Source: Bacteroidaceae bacterium (lineage in GTDB: Bacteria > Bacteroidota > Bacteroidia > Bacteroidales > Bacteroidaceae). From it: 64,000 bases of DNA. Within the stretch, counting starts at the first letter, position 1. Each line of letters starts with the position of its first letter. Below, in pieces: positions 18,859 to 31,040 of this stretch. The stretch spans positions 62,001 to 126,000 of the forward strand of contig JAEESE010000004.1 of the NCBI GenBank assembly GCA_016286165.1, given 5' to 3'. Both the position numbers and the translations under genes were made by a program. The notes under the pieces were generated by a model. It made no database searches. It saw only the letters and a program-made list of their open reading frames with translations, and was not told the origin of the DNA.

Positions 18859-19650
18859 ATGGAAAAGATAGAAACTTATCGCTTCACCGTGGAGCCTTTC
18901 CACGTGGACTTCACGGGACACCTCTTCATGGGCGTGCTGGGCAATCATCTGCTCAACGCAGCCGGCAGGCACTCTCACAACCGCGGCTGGGGCATTGACC
19001 AGCTGAACGAGAATCACTACACTTGGGTGCTCTCGCGTCTAAGTATCGAGCTGAATGAGATGCCTGCGCAGTACGAGCAGGTGGAAGTGGAGACATGGGT
19101 GGAAAGTGTCATGAAACTGTTCACCGAACGTAACTTCCTCATACGCAACGCCAAAGACGGCCGTATCTACGGCTATGCACGTTCCATATGGGCAATGATA
19201 GACACAGCCACACGCCAGCCTTCAGACCTCATAGCACTTAAGGACGGCGATATACTACATTATGTCCTGACGGCCGACGAGAAGCCCTGTCCTATCGCCA
19301 AGCATGGACGTGTGCGTCTGTCATCTGTCGCTCAACCTCTGCGCACCATAGATACGCACTACAGCGACGTGGATATCAACGGCCATATCAATTCCGTGAA
19401 GTACATTGAGCATATCCTCGACCTCTTCCCACGCCAACAGTTCGAGCAACACGCTATCCATCGTTTTGAGATAGCTTACAAGGCCGAGGCTTTCATGGGC
19501 GAACCGCTAACCTTCGTCGGCGAGCCTTCAACGGACATTCTGTCTGACGGTACTCCCATTTCCACCCAAATCGAGATACGCAAGAACGTCGGAGCTGTCG
19601 ACAAGCCCGCCGGCGAATCCATCGTCACCGCCCAAATCTTCTGGAAATAA
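18859..19650 (+). CDS. Acyl-ACP thioesterase
   Basis: 263 residues with a double hotdog fold as in FatA/FatB-type enzymes: RFTVEPFHVDFTGHLFMGVLGNHLLNAAGRHS at the N-terminus and WVLSRLSIELNEMP. Then comes the second hotdog with the catalytic-type segment YSDVDINGHINSVKYIEHILD near 170-190 (Asp, Asn and His present). It releases fatty acids from acyl-ACP in the cytosol. I use the ATG at 18859; the codon before it is an in-frame TTG. It is 20 bp downstream of cstA and probably co-transcribed. Confidence 0.9.
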   Translation: MEKIETYRFTVEPFHVDFTGHLFMGVLGNHLLNAAGRHSHNRGWGIDQLNENHYTWVLSRLSIELNEMPAQYEQVEVETWVESVMKLFTERNFLIRNAKDGRIYGYARSIWAMIDTATRQPSDLIALKDGDILHYVLTADEKPCPIAKHGRVRLSSVAQPLRTIDTHYSDVDINGHINSVKYIEHILDLFPRQQFEQHAIHRFEIAYKAEAFMGEPLTFVGEPSTDILSDGTPISTQIEIRKNVGAVDKPAGESIVTAQIFWK

Positions 19651-19660
19651 GATAAAACAA

Positions 19661-19696
19661 AACAAGAGCGCAAATTTGCGCTCTTGTTCTTTTTTA
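19661..19696. terminator. Bidirectional intrinsic terminator
   Basis: A near-perfect palindrome (AACAAGAGCGCAAA with TTTGCGCTCTTGTT) has A-rich sequence on the left and CTTTTTT on the right. It lies between the convergent thioesterase and 2-hydroxyacid dehydrogenase genes and can serve both. Confidence 0.9.
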
Positions 19697-19708
19697 ATTA
19701 CCTTATAC

Positions 19709-20704
19709 CTACACCACATTCTGCGGCCTGCCTTCAGCAAACGCTTGTATGTTGGCTACAGCTATGTTGATAAGACGTCTGCGAGCCTCATGCGTGGCCC
19801 AACCTATATGAGGGGTAAGGTAACAGCGCGGAGCAGCCAACAAGGGATTATCGGCACGTGGAGGTTCGGTTGCCACAACATCGGCACAGTAAGCCCCAAG
19901 GCGTCCCTTAGTGAGTGCGGTTGCCACTGCCTCCTCATCCACAAGCGGTCCACGACCTGTGTTGATGAGTATTGCCGTGCGTTTCATACAGCCAAGCGAC
20001 TCAGCGTTGATCATATGGTGTGTATCAGGAGTGAGCGGACAATGCAACGAGAGAACGTCAGCCTCTGCGAGAGCCCGTTCCCACGTCACCTTCTCCACGC
20101 CCTCTGGCAGAGCCTTCGCCTCACGTCTCGTAACAGCCGTTACACGCATCCCGAAAGCCAGAGCTATGCGTGCCACGGCCTTGCCGATATTTCCAAGGCC
20201 ATATACGCAGAACGTCTTCCCGGCAAGTTCAGTAAGTGGCGTATCCATCCACAGGAAATCGGCCGACGTGGTCCATCGTGAGGCTTTGCCACCGATAATC
20301 TGCATCGCGCTGTCGCATTTCTGGTGGTTGGCTTCGGCATAATGCGCCACACTATTGGTGATATTCAATAGATGTGCGAATACCAACTGTGCCACAGAGG
20401 CGGTGCTATAGGCCGGTATGTTGGTCACCACAATACCACGCTCGCGAGCCGCCTCACAGTCGACGACATTATAGCCCGTTGCCAACACACCGATATATCT
20501 GAGCTTTGGCAGGGCTGCTATGACATCTGCCGTCATCAGCACCTTATTCGTAAGCACAGCCTCGACGCCCTCACATCTTGTCACCGTTTCCTCAGGACGT
20601 GTACGGTCGAAAGCCACTACGTCTACGTCCGGCAAGTCACGCAGGGCGTCCCAGCTGAGGTCGTCCTGCACCACGGAATATCCGTCAAGAATCACAACCT
20701 TCAT
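19709..20704 (-). CDS. D-2-hydroxyacid dehydrogenase (glycerate dehydrogenase-like)
   Basis: 331 residues of the D-isomer specific 2-hydroxyacid dehydrogenase family. The NAD-binding domain has VYGLGNIGKAVARIALAFGM (GxGxxG). Substrate and catalytic sites are ATGYNVVDCEAARERGI, VLSLHCPLTPDTHHMI with the family ...RTAILINTGRGPLVDEEA..., catalytic Glu in ADVVATEPP, and His in YLTPHIGWATHEA. Sequence style suits HprA-type glycerate/hydroxypyruvate reductases, but substrate is inferred. A 44-residue zinc-ribbon gene ends 11 bp upstream, so the two are probably transcribed together. Confidence 0.9.
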   Translation of the reverse strand: MKVVILDGYSVVQDDLSWDALRDLPDVDVVAFDRTRPEETVTRCEGVEAVLTNKVLMTADVIAALPKLRYIGVLATGYNVVDCEAARERGIVVTNIPAYSTASVAQLVFAHLLNITNSVAHYAEANHQKCDSAMQIIGGKASRWTTSADFLWMDTPLTELAGKTFCVYGLGNIGKAVARIALAFGMRVTAVTRREAKALPEGVEKVTWERALAEADVLSLHCPLTPDTHHMINAESLGCMKRTAILINTGRGPLVDEEAVATALTKGRLGAYCADVVATEPPRADNPLLAAPRCYLTPHIGWATHEARRRLINIAVANIQAFAEGRPQNVV

Positions 20705-20715
20705 AACATCATTCG

Positions 20716-20850
20716 TTAGTCTTCAAAATCGTAGTGGTCTAGCAGTTTTCCGCATTGCGAACAGAACACCTCATGGCGGTATATCACGCCACCGCAGTCG
20801 TTGCACCTATATGTGCGCTGCTCCTTCTTAGGCTTTTCGTTTGTCTCCAT
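20716..20850 (-). CDS. Tiny zinc-ribbon protein (44 residues)
   Basis: ATG at 20850 and TAA at 20716 give a 44-residue protein: a charged N-terminus (METNEKPKKEQ), then a classic zinc ribbon RCNDCGGVIY and FCSQCGKLLD with two CxxC pairs, ending HYDFED. It sits 8 bp downstream of the GH16 stop codon on the same strand and 11 bp before the dehydrogenase start, so it fits the operon spacing exactly. Function is unknown; zinc ribbons of this size often bind nucleic acid or act as small partners. Confidence 0.8.
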   Translation of the reverse strand: METNEKPKKEQRTYRCNDCGGVIYRHEVFCSQCGKLLDHYDFED

Positions 20851-20858
20851 ATCTGATA

Positions 20859-22397
20859 TTAGGGGTTAGATATTAAACGTCCATTGATGATATATAGTCC
20901 ACGGCGCAAGGCTTTCTGTTGGCCACGGCTGTCTATTGTGATTCGCCGCCCTGCCAAGTCATAACATATGCCATTCGTTGACTTACCTTTCGCCATTCCT
21001 GCCTCGGTATTCACATCATTGATGCCATCTGTCAGAGGTTGGCGCTGATAGACATGAACATAGTCGAAATGCGTCTCGTAGACGTGACTCGTGTCTGCTG
21101 CCTTAGCCCACGAACCGTTGCCCACACTTTGGTTCAGGATGATATAGAACGGATGGTTGAAAGGCCATTGTCCGTTAGCAAGCTTCTCCTCAACAGTCGA
21201 CCGTGGATATGTCCCCATAACCTGGCCGTCTACTGTGAAGATAAGCATGCTCTCAAGCCATTCCACACCATATACATGCCATTCTTCTACGGTCATAGGC
21301 TCAGAGAAAGAGTGCTGGGGATCATTCTTCTTGCCAAGATTATATGTCCAGTTGGAATGGATGGTATGATAGGCGGTATTCTGCTCGTCTATCGTTTCGA
21401 AGATATCTATCTCGCCAGCCTTAGGCCAACCCTCGCATGGCGGTTGTGGCATCATCCATGCAGCAGGGAAATTACCAACGTGACGATTAGTGCGAAGGCG
21501 CACCTCTACCTTGCCATAGGTAAATGAGAACAGGCCCCGTGTCTCCACAGCCCCTGTCAGCATATCAGCCGCATCGGTCGATTTATCTGGATTAGGTATG
21601 GCACGGCACACAAGCGCGCCGTCCTGAATATATGCTACGTCAGGCGATGCACTAATCCATCGGTTCCACGTAGCTCCCTCTCGGTTGCTAACGCGCCATT
21701 TCAAGGGGTCGGGGCGACTACCGTCTGCCTGATCGAACTCATCAGCAAATACCATCTCATAATCCTTCTCCTCGGTATCTGCAGTCACCTTAAGCAGTAC
21801 ATCCACTATGATGCCGCCGTTGGCTATGATGGAGTTGGCTTCGTCAACCCTCCCACCAGGATCGCTGCTGTCCCAGTCAATCTTCCAACGCATGACATAA
21901 ATACCCTCCTCGGCGTCAACAGGGATGGTAAACTGAGGGGGCTGCAAAGCGTTAAGGTCATCAAGGCTCTGCCCCGCACTATTATACTTCTCTCCGTCTA
22001 TCGTCAGGCCGCTGAAGCTAACGAGCTCGTTATCCGGCGTAAGCTGTCCCTGCGCCCCAGGCTGCAGAACATCAAACTGTCCGTTGCGATTCCAGTCCAC
22101 ATAGACATAAGTCTGCATCCACTGCCCCTTGAAGATTATCGACGGCACCACAGTCTCGCCCGGGTGAACGGTAAAATACTGTGGTGTCAAATCAGCATAC
22201 ATCACATAACGGTTATCCAGAGCCACCGATGTCGAGCCCAGCATGAGGGCCGACAACAGCCTGTCATTACGTGTCCGTGCCGTAGAGCGGTCATAGTTTA
22301 CGACATATGACTCCGTTGTTGGCAAAGCCTGAGCTGACAACACCATTAGACTTGTCACTCCCGTAAACAGTAACCTTTTTAGTCTTATACTTTTCAT
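20859..22397 (-). CDS. Secreted GH16 beta-glucanase (laminarinase-like)
   Basis: 512 residues with a signal peptide (about 1-24). Residues 30-205 are a beta-rich domain with FTVHPGETVVPSIIF and VYVDWNRNGQFD, resembling GEVED-type modules. Residues 213-460 are GH16: FADEFDQADG, KWR, GAVETRGLFSFTYGKVEVRLRT, and the catalytic box G-E329-I-D-I-F-E334, where E329 is the nucleophile and E334 the acid/base. The C-terminal 50 residues (CYDLAGRRI...LRRGLYIINGRLI) look like a PorSS sorting signal. It probably cleaves beta-1,3 or mixed-linked glucan outside the cell. Confidence 0.9.
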   Translation of the reverse strand: MKSIRLKRLLFTGVTSLMVLSAQALPTTESYVVNYDRSTARTRNDRLLSALMLGSTSVALDNRYVMYADLTPQYFTVHPGETVVPSIIFKGQWMQTYVYVDWNRNGQFDVLQPGAQGQLTPDNELVSFSGLTIDGEKYNSAGQSLDDLNALQPPQFTIPVDAEEGIYVMRWKIDWDSSDPGGRVDEANSIIANGGIIVDVLLKVTADTEEKDYEMVFADEFDQADGSRPDPLKWRVSNREGATWNRWISASPDVAYIQDGALVCRAIPNPDKSTDAADMLTGAVETRGLFSFTYGKVEVRLRTNRHVGNFPAAWMMPQPPCEGWPKAGEIDIFETIDEQNTAYHTIHSNWTYNLGKKNDPQHSFSEPMTVEEWHVYGVEWLESMLIFTVDGQVMGTYPRSTVEEKLANGQWPFNHPFYIILNQSVGNGSWAKAADTSHVYETHFDYVHVYQRQPLTDGINDVNTEAGMAKGKSTNGICYDLAGRRITIDSRGQQKALRRGLYIINGRLISNP

Positions 22398-22425
22398 CTA
22401 TTGAAAGCAGGAATGGGATTAACGG

Positions 22426-23715
22426 TTAATCACGACGGAAGAGGTCGCGTGTGTATACTTTGTCCTGGACATCGTCAAGGACGGCATCGTAGCGGTTGGC
22501 GATGATGGTGTCGCTTTGGGACTTGAAGGCTGCAAGGTCATTTACCACCAATGACCCGAAGAAGGTACTGCCATCGGCAAGAGTCGGCTCGTAAATAATA
22601 ACCTTGGCTCCTTTTGCCTTGATACGTTTCATGATGCCTTGTATGGCGCTCTGTCGGAAGTTGTCGGAACTTGACTTCATCGTGAGGCGGTACACTCCTA
22701 TCACACACTCCCGTTCGGCCGAAGCATCAAATTCACCGCGGTTGTAATAGTCGTAATAGCCCGCTTTCTTTAGCACTTGATCGGCTATGAAATCCTTGCG
22801 CGTGCGGTTTGACTCTACGATAGCAGACATCATGTTCTGCGGTACAGAGGCATAGTTGGCCAGCAATTGTTTGGTGTCCTTCGGGAGACAATAGCCGCCG
22901 TAACCGAAACTTGGGTTGTTGTAGTGGCTGCCTATGCGAGGGTCGAGACATACACCTTCAATAATGGCCTGCGTATCCAGTCCCTTCATCTCAGCATAGG
23001 TGTCGAGTTCATTGAAATATGATACACGCAGGGCAAGATAGGTGTTTGCAAAAAGCTTCACAGCCTCTGCCTCGGTTGTTCCCATAAACAACACCGGCAC
23101 ATCGTCCTTGATTGCGCCTTGGAGGAGGAGGGAGGCGAAGGTATGGGCGGCTTCTTCCAGAGTGGCGTCGTCATAGCCCATAATGATGCGTGAGGGATAG
23201 AGGTTATCGTAGAGAGCCTTGGACTCACGGAGGAACTCAGGCGCAAAAACAATCTTTGGTTTCACCTCCTGAAAAGAGCCATCGGCAAGGCGCTCGCGGC
23301 AAGTGTATCTCTGTCGTATGCTTGACGTATAGCCAACGGGAATGGTGCTCTTGATAACCATGACGGCATTGGGATTGACGCTTAGGACCAGTTCAATGAC
23401 ATCTTCTATATTATGGGTATCAAAGAAGTTCTTGACGGAATCGTAGTTAGTGGGGGCGGCAATCACCACGAAGTCGGCGTCCTTGTATGCAGCCCGTCCA
23501 TCGAGTGTGGCTATAAGATTAAGGTCCTTCTCTGCCAGGTATTTCTCGATGTATTCGTCCTGAATAGGACTCTGACGCCGGTTGATCTTATCTACCTTTT
23601 CAGGTATTACATCCACAGCTACCACTTCGTTATGCTGCGCAAGCAGGGTGGCAATTGAGAGCCCAACGTATCCTGTACCCGCTACTGCTATCTTTATTTT
23701 GCTTAAATCATTCAT
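22426..23715 (-). CDS. ugd: UDP-glucose 6-dehydrogenase family (nucleotide sugar dehydrogenase)
   Basis: 429 residues with the three-domain plan of UDP-glucose/GDP-mannose dehydrogenases. These are an N-terminal Rossmann domain ([19 protein letters not shown]), [32 protein letters not shown], and the catalytic Cys276 in [17 protein letters not shown]-terminal UDP-binding domain is present ([23 protein letters not shown]). It oxidises UDP-glucose to UDP-glucuronate for capsule or glycan synthesis. No glycan cluster adjoins it, so the pathway is inferred. Confidence 0.92.
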   Translation of the reverse strand: MNDLSKIKIAVAGTGYVGLSIATLLAQHNEVVAVDVIPEKVDKINRRQSPIQDEYIEKYLAEKDLNLIATLDGRAAYKDADFVVIAAPTNYDSVKNFFDTHNIEDVIELVLSVNPNAVMVIKSTIPVGYTSSIRQRYTCRERLADGSFQEVKPKIVFAPEFLRESKALYDNLYPSRIIMGYDDATLEEAAHTFASLLLQGAIKDDVPVLFMGTTEAEAVKLFANTYLALRVSYFNELDTYAEMKGLDTQAIIEGVCLDPRIGSHYNNPSFGYGGYCLPKDTKQLLANYASVPQNMMSAIVESNRTRKDFIADQVLKKAGYYDYYNRGEFDASAERECVIGVYRLTMKSSSDNFRQSAIQGIMKRIKAKGAKVIIYEPTLADGSTFFGSLVVNDLAAFKSQSDTIIANRYDAVLDDVQDKVYTRDLFRRD

Positions 23716-23789
23716 TTCGATTATATAGAATTAGGTTTTATACAGTTATGAAAGCGTTTATTATCTACATGATAATGCTTTGGCGTGAT

Positions 23790-25952
<2,163 letters not shown>

Positions 25953-26107
25953 TTAGGCGGGCTTAACCCGGAATTTATTGTGTATTAATGGCTATGCGCT
26001 ACAAAGGTAGTAAAAAGTTGTATGTTGCAGTTGCAAAGTAAAAAATATTTTGCTTTTCATGCCTTATTTTTTTCTCTTTTCACTTTTCAGTTTTCATTCT
26101 TTTTTAT

Positions 26108-26115
26108 TACCTTTG
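26108..26115 (+). promoter_or_regulatory. -7 box for the SNF2 helicase gene
   Basis: TACCTTTG matches the Bacteroidetes -7 consensus and lies 68 bp before the chosen start. No good -33 TTTG is seen at the right spacing. Confidence 0.5.
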
Positions 26116-26183
26116 CCGCCAAATTGCAACGCTATAGTCAAAAGCGGAAGATAATACACATTAATATTCTAAGCGCACGCGTA

Positions 26184-29100
26184 ATGAATTTCATAAGACA
26201 ACACCTGAAAACACTTAAACCGGCCACACAGAAAACGGCTGCACTTTATGCCTACATAGGACAGGACGTCAAAGAGGACGACCTCGTGCAGCTCTCGGTG
26301 CACGGCACCTGTATGATGGGTGAGCTGCAACTCCTCACCGACGAACTCATACGTGAAGGATATGTTGTGCACATGGCCGCCACACATTTTGCCCCGGCAC
26401 AAAACGTCATACGTCCACGTTTCTATGGCGAGGTGCTCTGCTTTGTTCTCGAAGAGCACCCCGATTGGTTTGAGGAATTCGACTCATGGCCGCTCACACG
26501 CTACCAGGCTTTCTATGAATTGCAGCAGGCCATACGCCGCTGTCATGCAGGAAAGCGTCCTCAGCCCATGGTGCTCGACAGTCCTCTCCCACCTTATCTC
26601 ATAGGCCTTGCCCACGAGAACTGCTTCGTTCCTATGCTGACCATGATTCGCGACATCGATTTCGTGCCTTTCATCTCGGCTGTGCTCACCAAGTGGATGA
26701 AGGAAGATTTTGCTGACCCCGAGGATATCTTACGACGGCAGATGGATATGCGTAAGTTTGATGCCACCGACCCAGACATCCGCCGTATGAAGGCACTGGT
26801 ATCCTACTATAAATTCGTGATGCAAGGCATCTACGAGCCCCCCACGAGCATACGCCTTACCTATCCCGACTACCTTTCAAAGGGTGTACATGCCATGTCG
26901 CAGGGCAAGAGCGACCTGGCTCTGAAGATCTTTGGCGAAGCTCTCAACTCACAGGCTGGCAAGAACAAAGAGCCCGAGCCTTTCCTCACCGACGGCATAG
27001 CAGCTTTCTACTGGGTCATTGCAATATGGACATCCAAACCCAGCGATGCACGCACGCGTCTGGCTGCCTTTGTGGCCCACGCCAAGGAAAACAACCTACG
27101 ACGCGTAGGCGCTGCAGTGTTGTTGGCAGACACATTATCAAGTCCAATACAACGCGTAGACACAGACCTTCTCTCGCGCCTCATCAACCCCGACACGCTG
27201 GCAGAACGCGAGTTTGCACTGCAGCAACAGATGTCTATGTTGCTGGCTCTGCGCTTAACGGGCCTGAAATCTGATGACTTTGCCCCCAAGGCAGCTTTCC
27301 TTCGTCATGAGGCAGCAGAGTTCATCACCCTGAATAAGTTTGAGAAGAAGCAGCTGACGAAGTCTTTCGGCAGCAAGCCCATTTCAGTTCTGGCAAAAAC
27401 CAAGGAACCATGGGAGGTGATGCTTGACCGCCTCATCGCCACTGAGAGTCAGCACAGCGAGGAAACCGACGAAGGCGAGCATCGTGTGATGTACACCATC
27501 CTCAGTGATGGCGAGAGTGTGGAGTTGCGCGAACAGAACCGCCTGAAGGACGGTCGTTGGGGCACAGGCAAGCAACTGCCATGGAACCGTTTCATTGGTG
27601 GTATGGAACCTTTCATGGACCGTACAGACCAAGCCATTCTGGCCGATATTCGTTTCCTCGGCCTTTCACGCTTGACATTAGGTATCATACTGCCTCACCT
27701 CGTTGGTTCCGACCGCGTATACACAGGCGAGCAGACGCCATATCGCCGCGTGGTAATAGATGAGCAAAAGCCATACGTAATCATCGAGCGCACTGCCGAA
27801 GGAGGTTTTCACCTGCAGTCGAATGTGTCATTCCAGGACATGATCTCGCAGACGAGCATCTACCACCGCGAGGATGCGATGCACTATATCTATTTCCCAA
27901 TGTCGGAGCGCGAACGGGCCATTCTCACCGATCTGCTCTCGGTGACCGACTACCCAGCCGAAGCCGAGGAGAAACTCACACAACTGCTGCCCCTGATAGC
28001 CTCATCCACCGATATCCACAGCAGCCTGTTAGCTGAGGAAGAGGAAGAAGTGTGCACAGAGCCGCAGACAACGATAATCATACGCCTCACACCTGATCCC
28101 ACAGCACAGACCATGTTCGACGCCTATGTACTGGTGCGACCTCTGCTCGGTGGCAAGATGGCTATGCCTCCCGCTCAGGGCGACAGTGTCATCATTGACC
28201 AGACCGATACTTCGCGTCGCATACGCATACAGCGAGACATGGAAACCGAAGCCCGCAACCTTCAAACGCTTGTTGAGTTCTGCACGGAACATGACATACA
28301 GTTCACCTCCACACTCAACTCTCATTTAACAACACCTCAGGTGCTTGATTTATTGTCCTTCGTAACAAACCACACCGACATATGTGCCGTGGAGTGGCCC
28401 GAGGGAGAACGTCTGCGCATGCATGCCCCCAAGAAAGGCGATTGGAACATATCGCTTACCCACCGCGGACGATGGTTTGAGATTGAGGGCGAAGTGCGTT
28501 TGAACGAGAACTCCGTCATCAGCGCACAGCAACTGCTACAGGCCTTGGCAACAAGCCACGGAGGTTACGTACAGCTCGACAACGGCGACTACCTGTGGCT
28601 AAGTCAGCGCCTACGTCGTCAGCTTGATGCTCTCGAAGGACTATCCACCACAGAGAACAATCACCCTGCCATCTCTACGTTCCAAACGGGTTTGCTGGCC
28701 GACATCGTAAACGGCGAGATAGACATACAACACGATGAAGAATTCTTCAAACTGAGAAATCGTATAGAAAAAGCCGAGGAAGCTGTGCCCGAGACGCCTG
28801 CAAACCTCAAAGCCACCCTGCGCCCCTACCAGACTGAAGGATATCAGTGGATGATGCGCCTCGCTGCTTGGGGAGCTGGAGCATGTCTGGCCGATGATAT
28901 GGGTCTTGGTAAGACAGTGCAGACAATAGCCTTTATGCTTGCTCACGCACATGAAGGAGCAGCCCTTGTGGTGGCGCCCGCCAGCGTAGTACCGAATTGG
29001 CGCAACGAAATAAACCGTTTTGGGCCATCGCTCAATGTGATGCTTATCACCGAACAGGCCGACCGCAAAGTCGCTATTGAACAAGCCGGCGAGAACGATG

Positions 29101-30185
29101 TCATTCTCATCACCTACGGTCTGCTCTTTCCACTTCAAGACACGCTATCGGCTAAGCAATGGACCACAATCTGCCTCGACGAAGCACACAACATCAAGAA
29201 CCGTGGAACCAAGACCAGCGCTGCATGCATGTCGCTTCAAGGATACTACCGCATCATTCTTACCGGTACGCCTGTGCAGAACCATTTGGGCGAGTTGTGG
29301 AACCTCTTCCAGTTCATCAACCCAGGACTGCTTGGAAGCTACGAGCAATTCAGCCTCAAATACATTACACCCATCGAGCAACAGATGGACAGCGAACGCC
29401 AGCAACAGCTGCAAGCCCTCGTGGCACCATTCATGCTGCGTCGCACCAAGAAAGCTGTGGCTAAGGAACTGCCCGACAAGACCGAGATCACACTCGACGT
29501 GGAGCTTTCTGAGGACGAGATGGCATTCTACGAAGTGATTCGCCGTCAGGCCGAACAACGTTTCAAGGAAGCAGGCGACAAACTGAGCGTCAACGCCCTG
29601 AGCGAGCTAACACGCTTGCGCCAGACAGCTTGCTCAGCCGAGATTGCCGACCCGTCGTGGATATCAGGTTCGAGCAAAGTGGATGCTTTCATGGAATTGG
29701 CCACAGGCATCGTCGAAGGCGGCAACAGCGTGCTGGTATTCAGCCAGTTCACTTCGTTCCTGAAGATTGTGGCACGCGCTCTGAAGGAAGCCCATATGCC
29801 ATACCTCTATCTCGACGGTAGCATAGGCATCAAGCAACGCGAGCAGCTCGTGAACGAATTCCAACGAGGCAAGGCTCCTATCTTCCTTATCAGTCTCAAG
29901 GCCGGCGGCGTAGGTCTCAACCTCACGGCAGCCAACTACGTCATACACCTCGATCCTTGGTGGAATCCCGCCATCGAGCAACAGGCCACCGACCGAGCCT
30001 ATCGTATAGGGCAGACACAGGCCGTCACCGTGTACCACCTCATCAGCCACCATACTATCGAGGAAAAGATCAAGCGCCTACACGCTTCGAAGCTTGCCAT
30101 ATCCGACGGCATCCTTGAAGGCGCCGACCAGAACTATAAACTCACATCACAAGACATGCTCGATATGCTGTCTAATCAATGGTAG
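26184..30185 (+). CDS. SNF2-family DEAD/DEAH-box helicase-like ATPase
   Basis: About 1,333 residues. Residues 1-870 are an N-terminal region with no motif I recognise, followed by a Swi2/Snf2 ATPase: LADDMGLGKTVQT near 903, VVAPASVVPNWRNE, DEAH near 999, ILTGTPVQNHLGELWNLFQF. The second RecA lobe has VFSQFTSFLKI, SLKAGGVGLNLTAANYVIHLDPWWNPAIEQQATDRAYRIGQ. Such proteins translocate on duplex DNA and remodel bound proteins or polymerase. I use ATG 26184, downstream of the -7 box, instead of the in-frame start at 26022, which would add a hydrophobic stretch. The gene is alone between ligA and trmD, so a housekeeping role is more likely than defence. Confidence 0.88.
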   Translation: MNFIRQHLKTLKPATQKTAALYAYIGQDVKEDDLVQLSVHGTCMMGELQLLTDELIREGYVVHMAATHFAPAQNVIRPRFYGEVLCFVLEEHPDWFEEFDSWPLTRYQAFYELQQAIRRCHAGKRPQPMVLDSPLPPYLIGLAHENCFVPMLTMIRDIDFVPFISAVLTKWMKEDFADPEDILRRQMDMRKFDATDPDIRRMKALVSYYKFVMQGIYEPPTSIRLTYPDYLSKGVHAMSQGKSDLALKIFGEALNSQAGKNKEPEPFLTDGIAAFYWVIAIWTSKPSDARTRLAAFVAHAKENNLRRVGAAVLLADTLSSPIQRVDTDLLSRLINPDTLAEREFALQQQMSMLLALRLTGLKSDDFAPKAAFLRHEAAEFITLNKFEKKQLTKSFGSKPISVLAKTKEPWEVMLDRLIATESQHSEETDEGEHRVMYTILSDGESVELREQNRLKDGRWGTGKQLPWNRFIGGMEPFMDRTDQAILADIRFLGLSRLTLGIILPHLVGSDRVYTGEQTPYRRVVIDEQKPYVIIERTAEGGFHLQSNVSFQDMISQTSIYHREDAMHYIYFPMSERERAILTDLLSVTDYPAEAEEKLTQLLPLIASSTDIHSSLLAEEEEEVCTEPQTTIIIRLTPDPTAQTMFDAYVLVRPLLGGKMAMPPAQGDSVIIDQTDTSRRIRIQRDMETEARNLQTLVEFCTEHDIQFTSTLNSHLTTPQVLDLLSFVTNHTDICAVEWPEGERLRMHAPKKGDWNISLTHRGRWFEIEGEVRLNENSVISAQQLLQALATSHGGYVQLDNGDYLWLSQRLRRQLDALEGLSTTENNHPAISTFQTGLLADIVNGEIDIQHDEEFFKLRNRIEKAEEAVPETPANLKATLRPYQTEGYQWMMRLAAWGAGACLADDMGLGKTVQTIAFMLAHAHEGAALVVAPASVVPNWRNEINRFGPSLNVMLITEQADRKVAIEQAGENDVILITYGLLFPLQDTLSAKQWTTICLDEAHNIKNRGTKTSAACMSLQGYYRIILTGTPVQNHLGELWNLFQFINPGLLGSYEQFSLKYITPIEQQMDSERQQQLQALVAPFMLRRTKKAVAKELPDKTEITLDVELSEDEMAFYEVIRRQAEQRFKEAGDKLSVNALSELTRLRQTACSAEIADPSWISGSSKVDAFMELATGIVEGGNSVLVFSQFTSFLKIVARALKEAHMPYLYLDGSIGIKQREQLVNEFQRGKAPIFLISLKAGGVGLNLTAANYVIHLDPWWNPAIEQQATDRAYRIGQTQAVTVYHLISHHTIEEKIKRLHASKLAISDGILEGADQNYKLTSQDMLDMLSNQW

Positions 30186-30218
30186 TTGTTTGAGCACAAT
30201 GTCAAATGCAGAATGTTT

Positions 30219-30246
30219 AAACTTTAAACCTTAAACTTTAAACTAA
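30219..30246. repeat. 7-bp tandem repeat (4 units) before trmD
   Basis: AAACTTT, AAACCTT, AAACTTT, AAACTAA in perfect heptamer phase end one base before the trmD ATG, where a ribosome binding site would normally lie. Confidence 0.85.
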
Positions 30247-30247
30247 C

Positions 30248-30931
30248 ATGCGCATAGATATCATAAGCGTTATTCCCCAGCTTATCGAGGGCTTCCTTCA
30301 GGAGAGCATTCTCGGCAGGGCCCAGAAAAAAGGGCTCGTGGAGATTCATCTGCACAACCTGCGCGATTACGCCGTTCGCAAAGACAGGCGCATTGACGAT
30401 TACCCCTTCGGCGGCTTCGCAGGCATGGTGATGCAGTGCGAGCCTATCGACCGGTGTATCAGCGCCCTCACCACCGAGCGCCATTACGACCAGATTATCT
30501 TCACCACACCCGACGGCGAACAGTTTGACCAGCCCATGGCCAATGAACTGTCGCTGTGCGAGAACATAATAATCCTTTGCGGTCATTACAAAGGCATAGA
30601 CTACCGCATCCGCGAACATATGATTACCAAGGAGGTATCAATAGGCGACTACGTCCTCACTGGCGGCGAGCTTGCTGCAGCAGTAATGGCCGATGCCATC
30701 GTGCGCATCATCCCTGGCGTCATAGGTGATGAGCAGAGCGCACTCTCCGACTCATTCCAAGATAACCTCCTTGCAGCTCCCGTCTACACCAGACCTGCTG
30801 AATACAAGGGCTGGCGCGTCCCGGACATCCTGCTGTCCGGACACGAGGCTAAAATCAAGGAATGGGAACTGCAGCAAAGCCTTGAACGCACACGACGACT
30901 GCGCCCCGACTTATTGGAAGGCAAGAAATAA
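30248..30931 (+). CDS. trmD: tRNA (guanine-N1)-methyltransferase
   Basis: 227 residues with the SPOUT-fold TrmD signatures: [46 protein letters not shown], the knot region [12 protein letters not shown]...[16 protein letters not shown], and the flexible linker region [15 protein letters not shown]. It methylates G37 of tRNAs next to the anticodon to prevent frameshifting. The start codon directly follows a run of AT-rich heptamers, with no Shine-Dalgarno sequence. Confidence 0.96.
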   Translation: MRIDIISVIPQLIEGFLQESILGRAQKKGLVEIHLHNLRDYAVRKDRRIDDYPFGGFAGMVMQCEPIDRCISALTTERHYDQIIFTTPDGEQFDQPMANELSLCENIIILCGHYKGIDYRIREHMITKEVSIGDYVLTGGELAAAVMADAIVRIIPGVIGDEQSALSDSFQDNLLAAPVYTRPAEYKGWRVPDILLSGHEAKIKEWELQQSLERTRRLRPDLLEGKK

Positions 30932-31040
30932 ATGCGTTAATAATTGCTAAAACGTTACACGTTTCAAAAGAAAAGTCTAACTTTGTGCCCATAATAGTTT
31001 GCTGTGCATTTAATGGCACGGCAAATAAAAGACCAAGCAA

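Noticed and set aside
26184..30185. SNF2 helicase as part of a defence island
   Set aside because: Neighbours are ligA and trmD, with no nuclease, methylase or other defence gene next to it.
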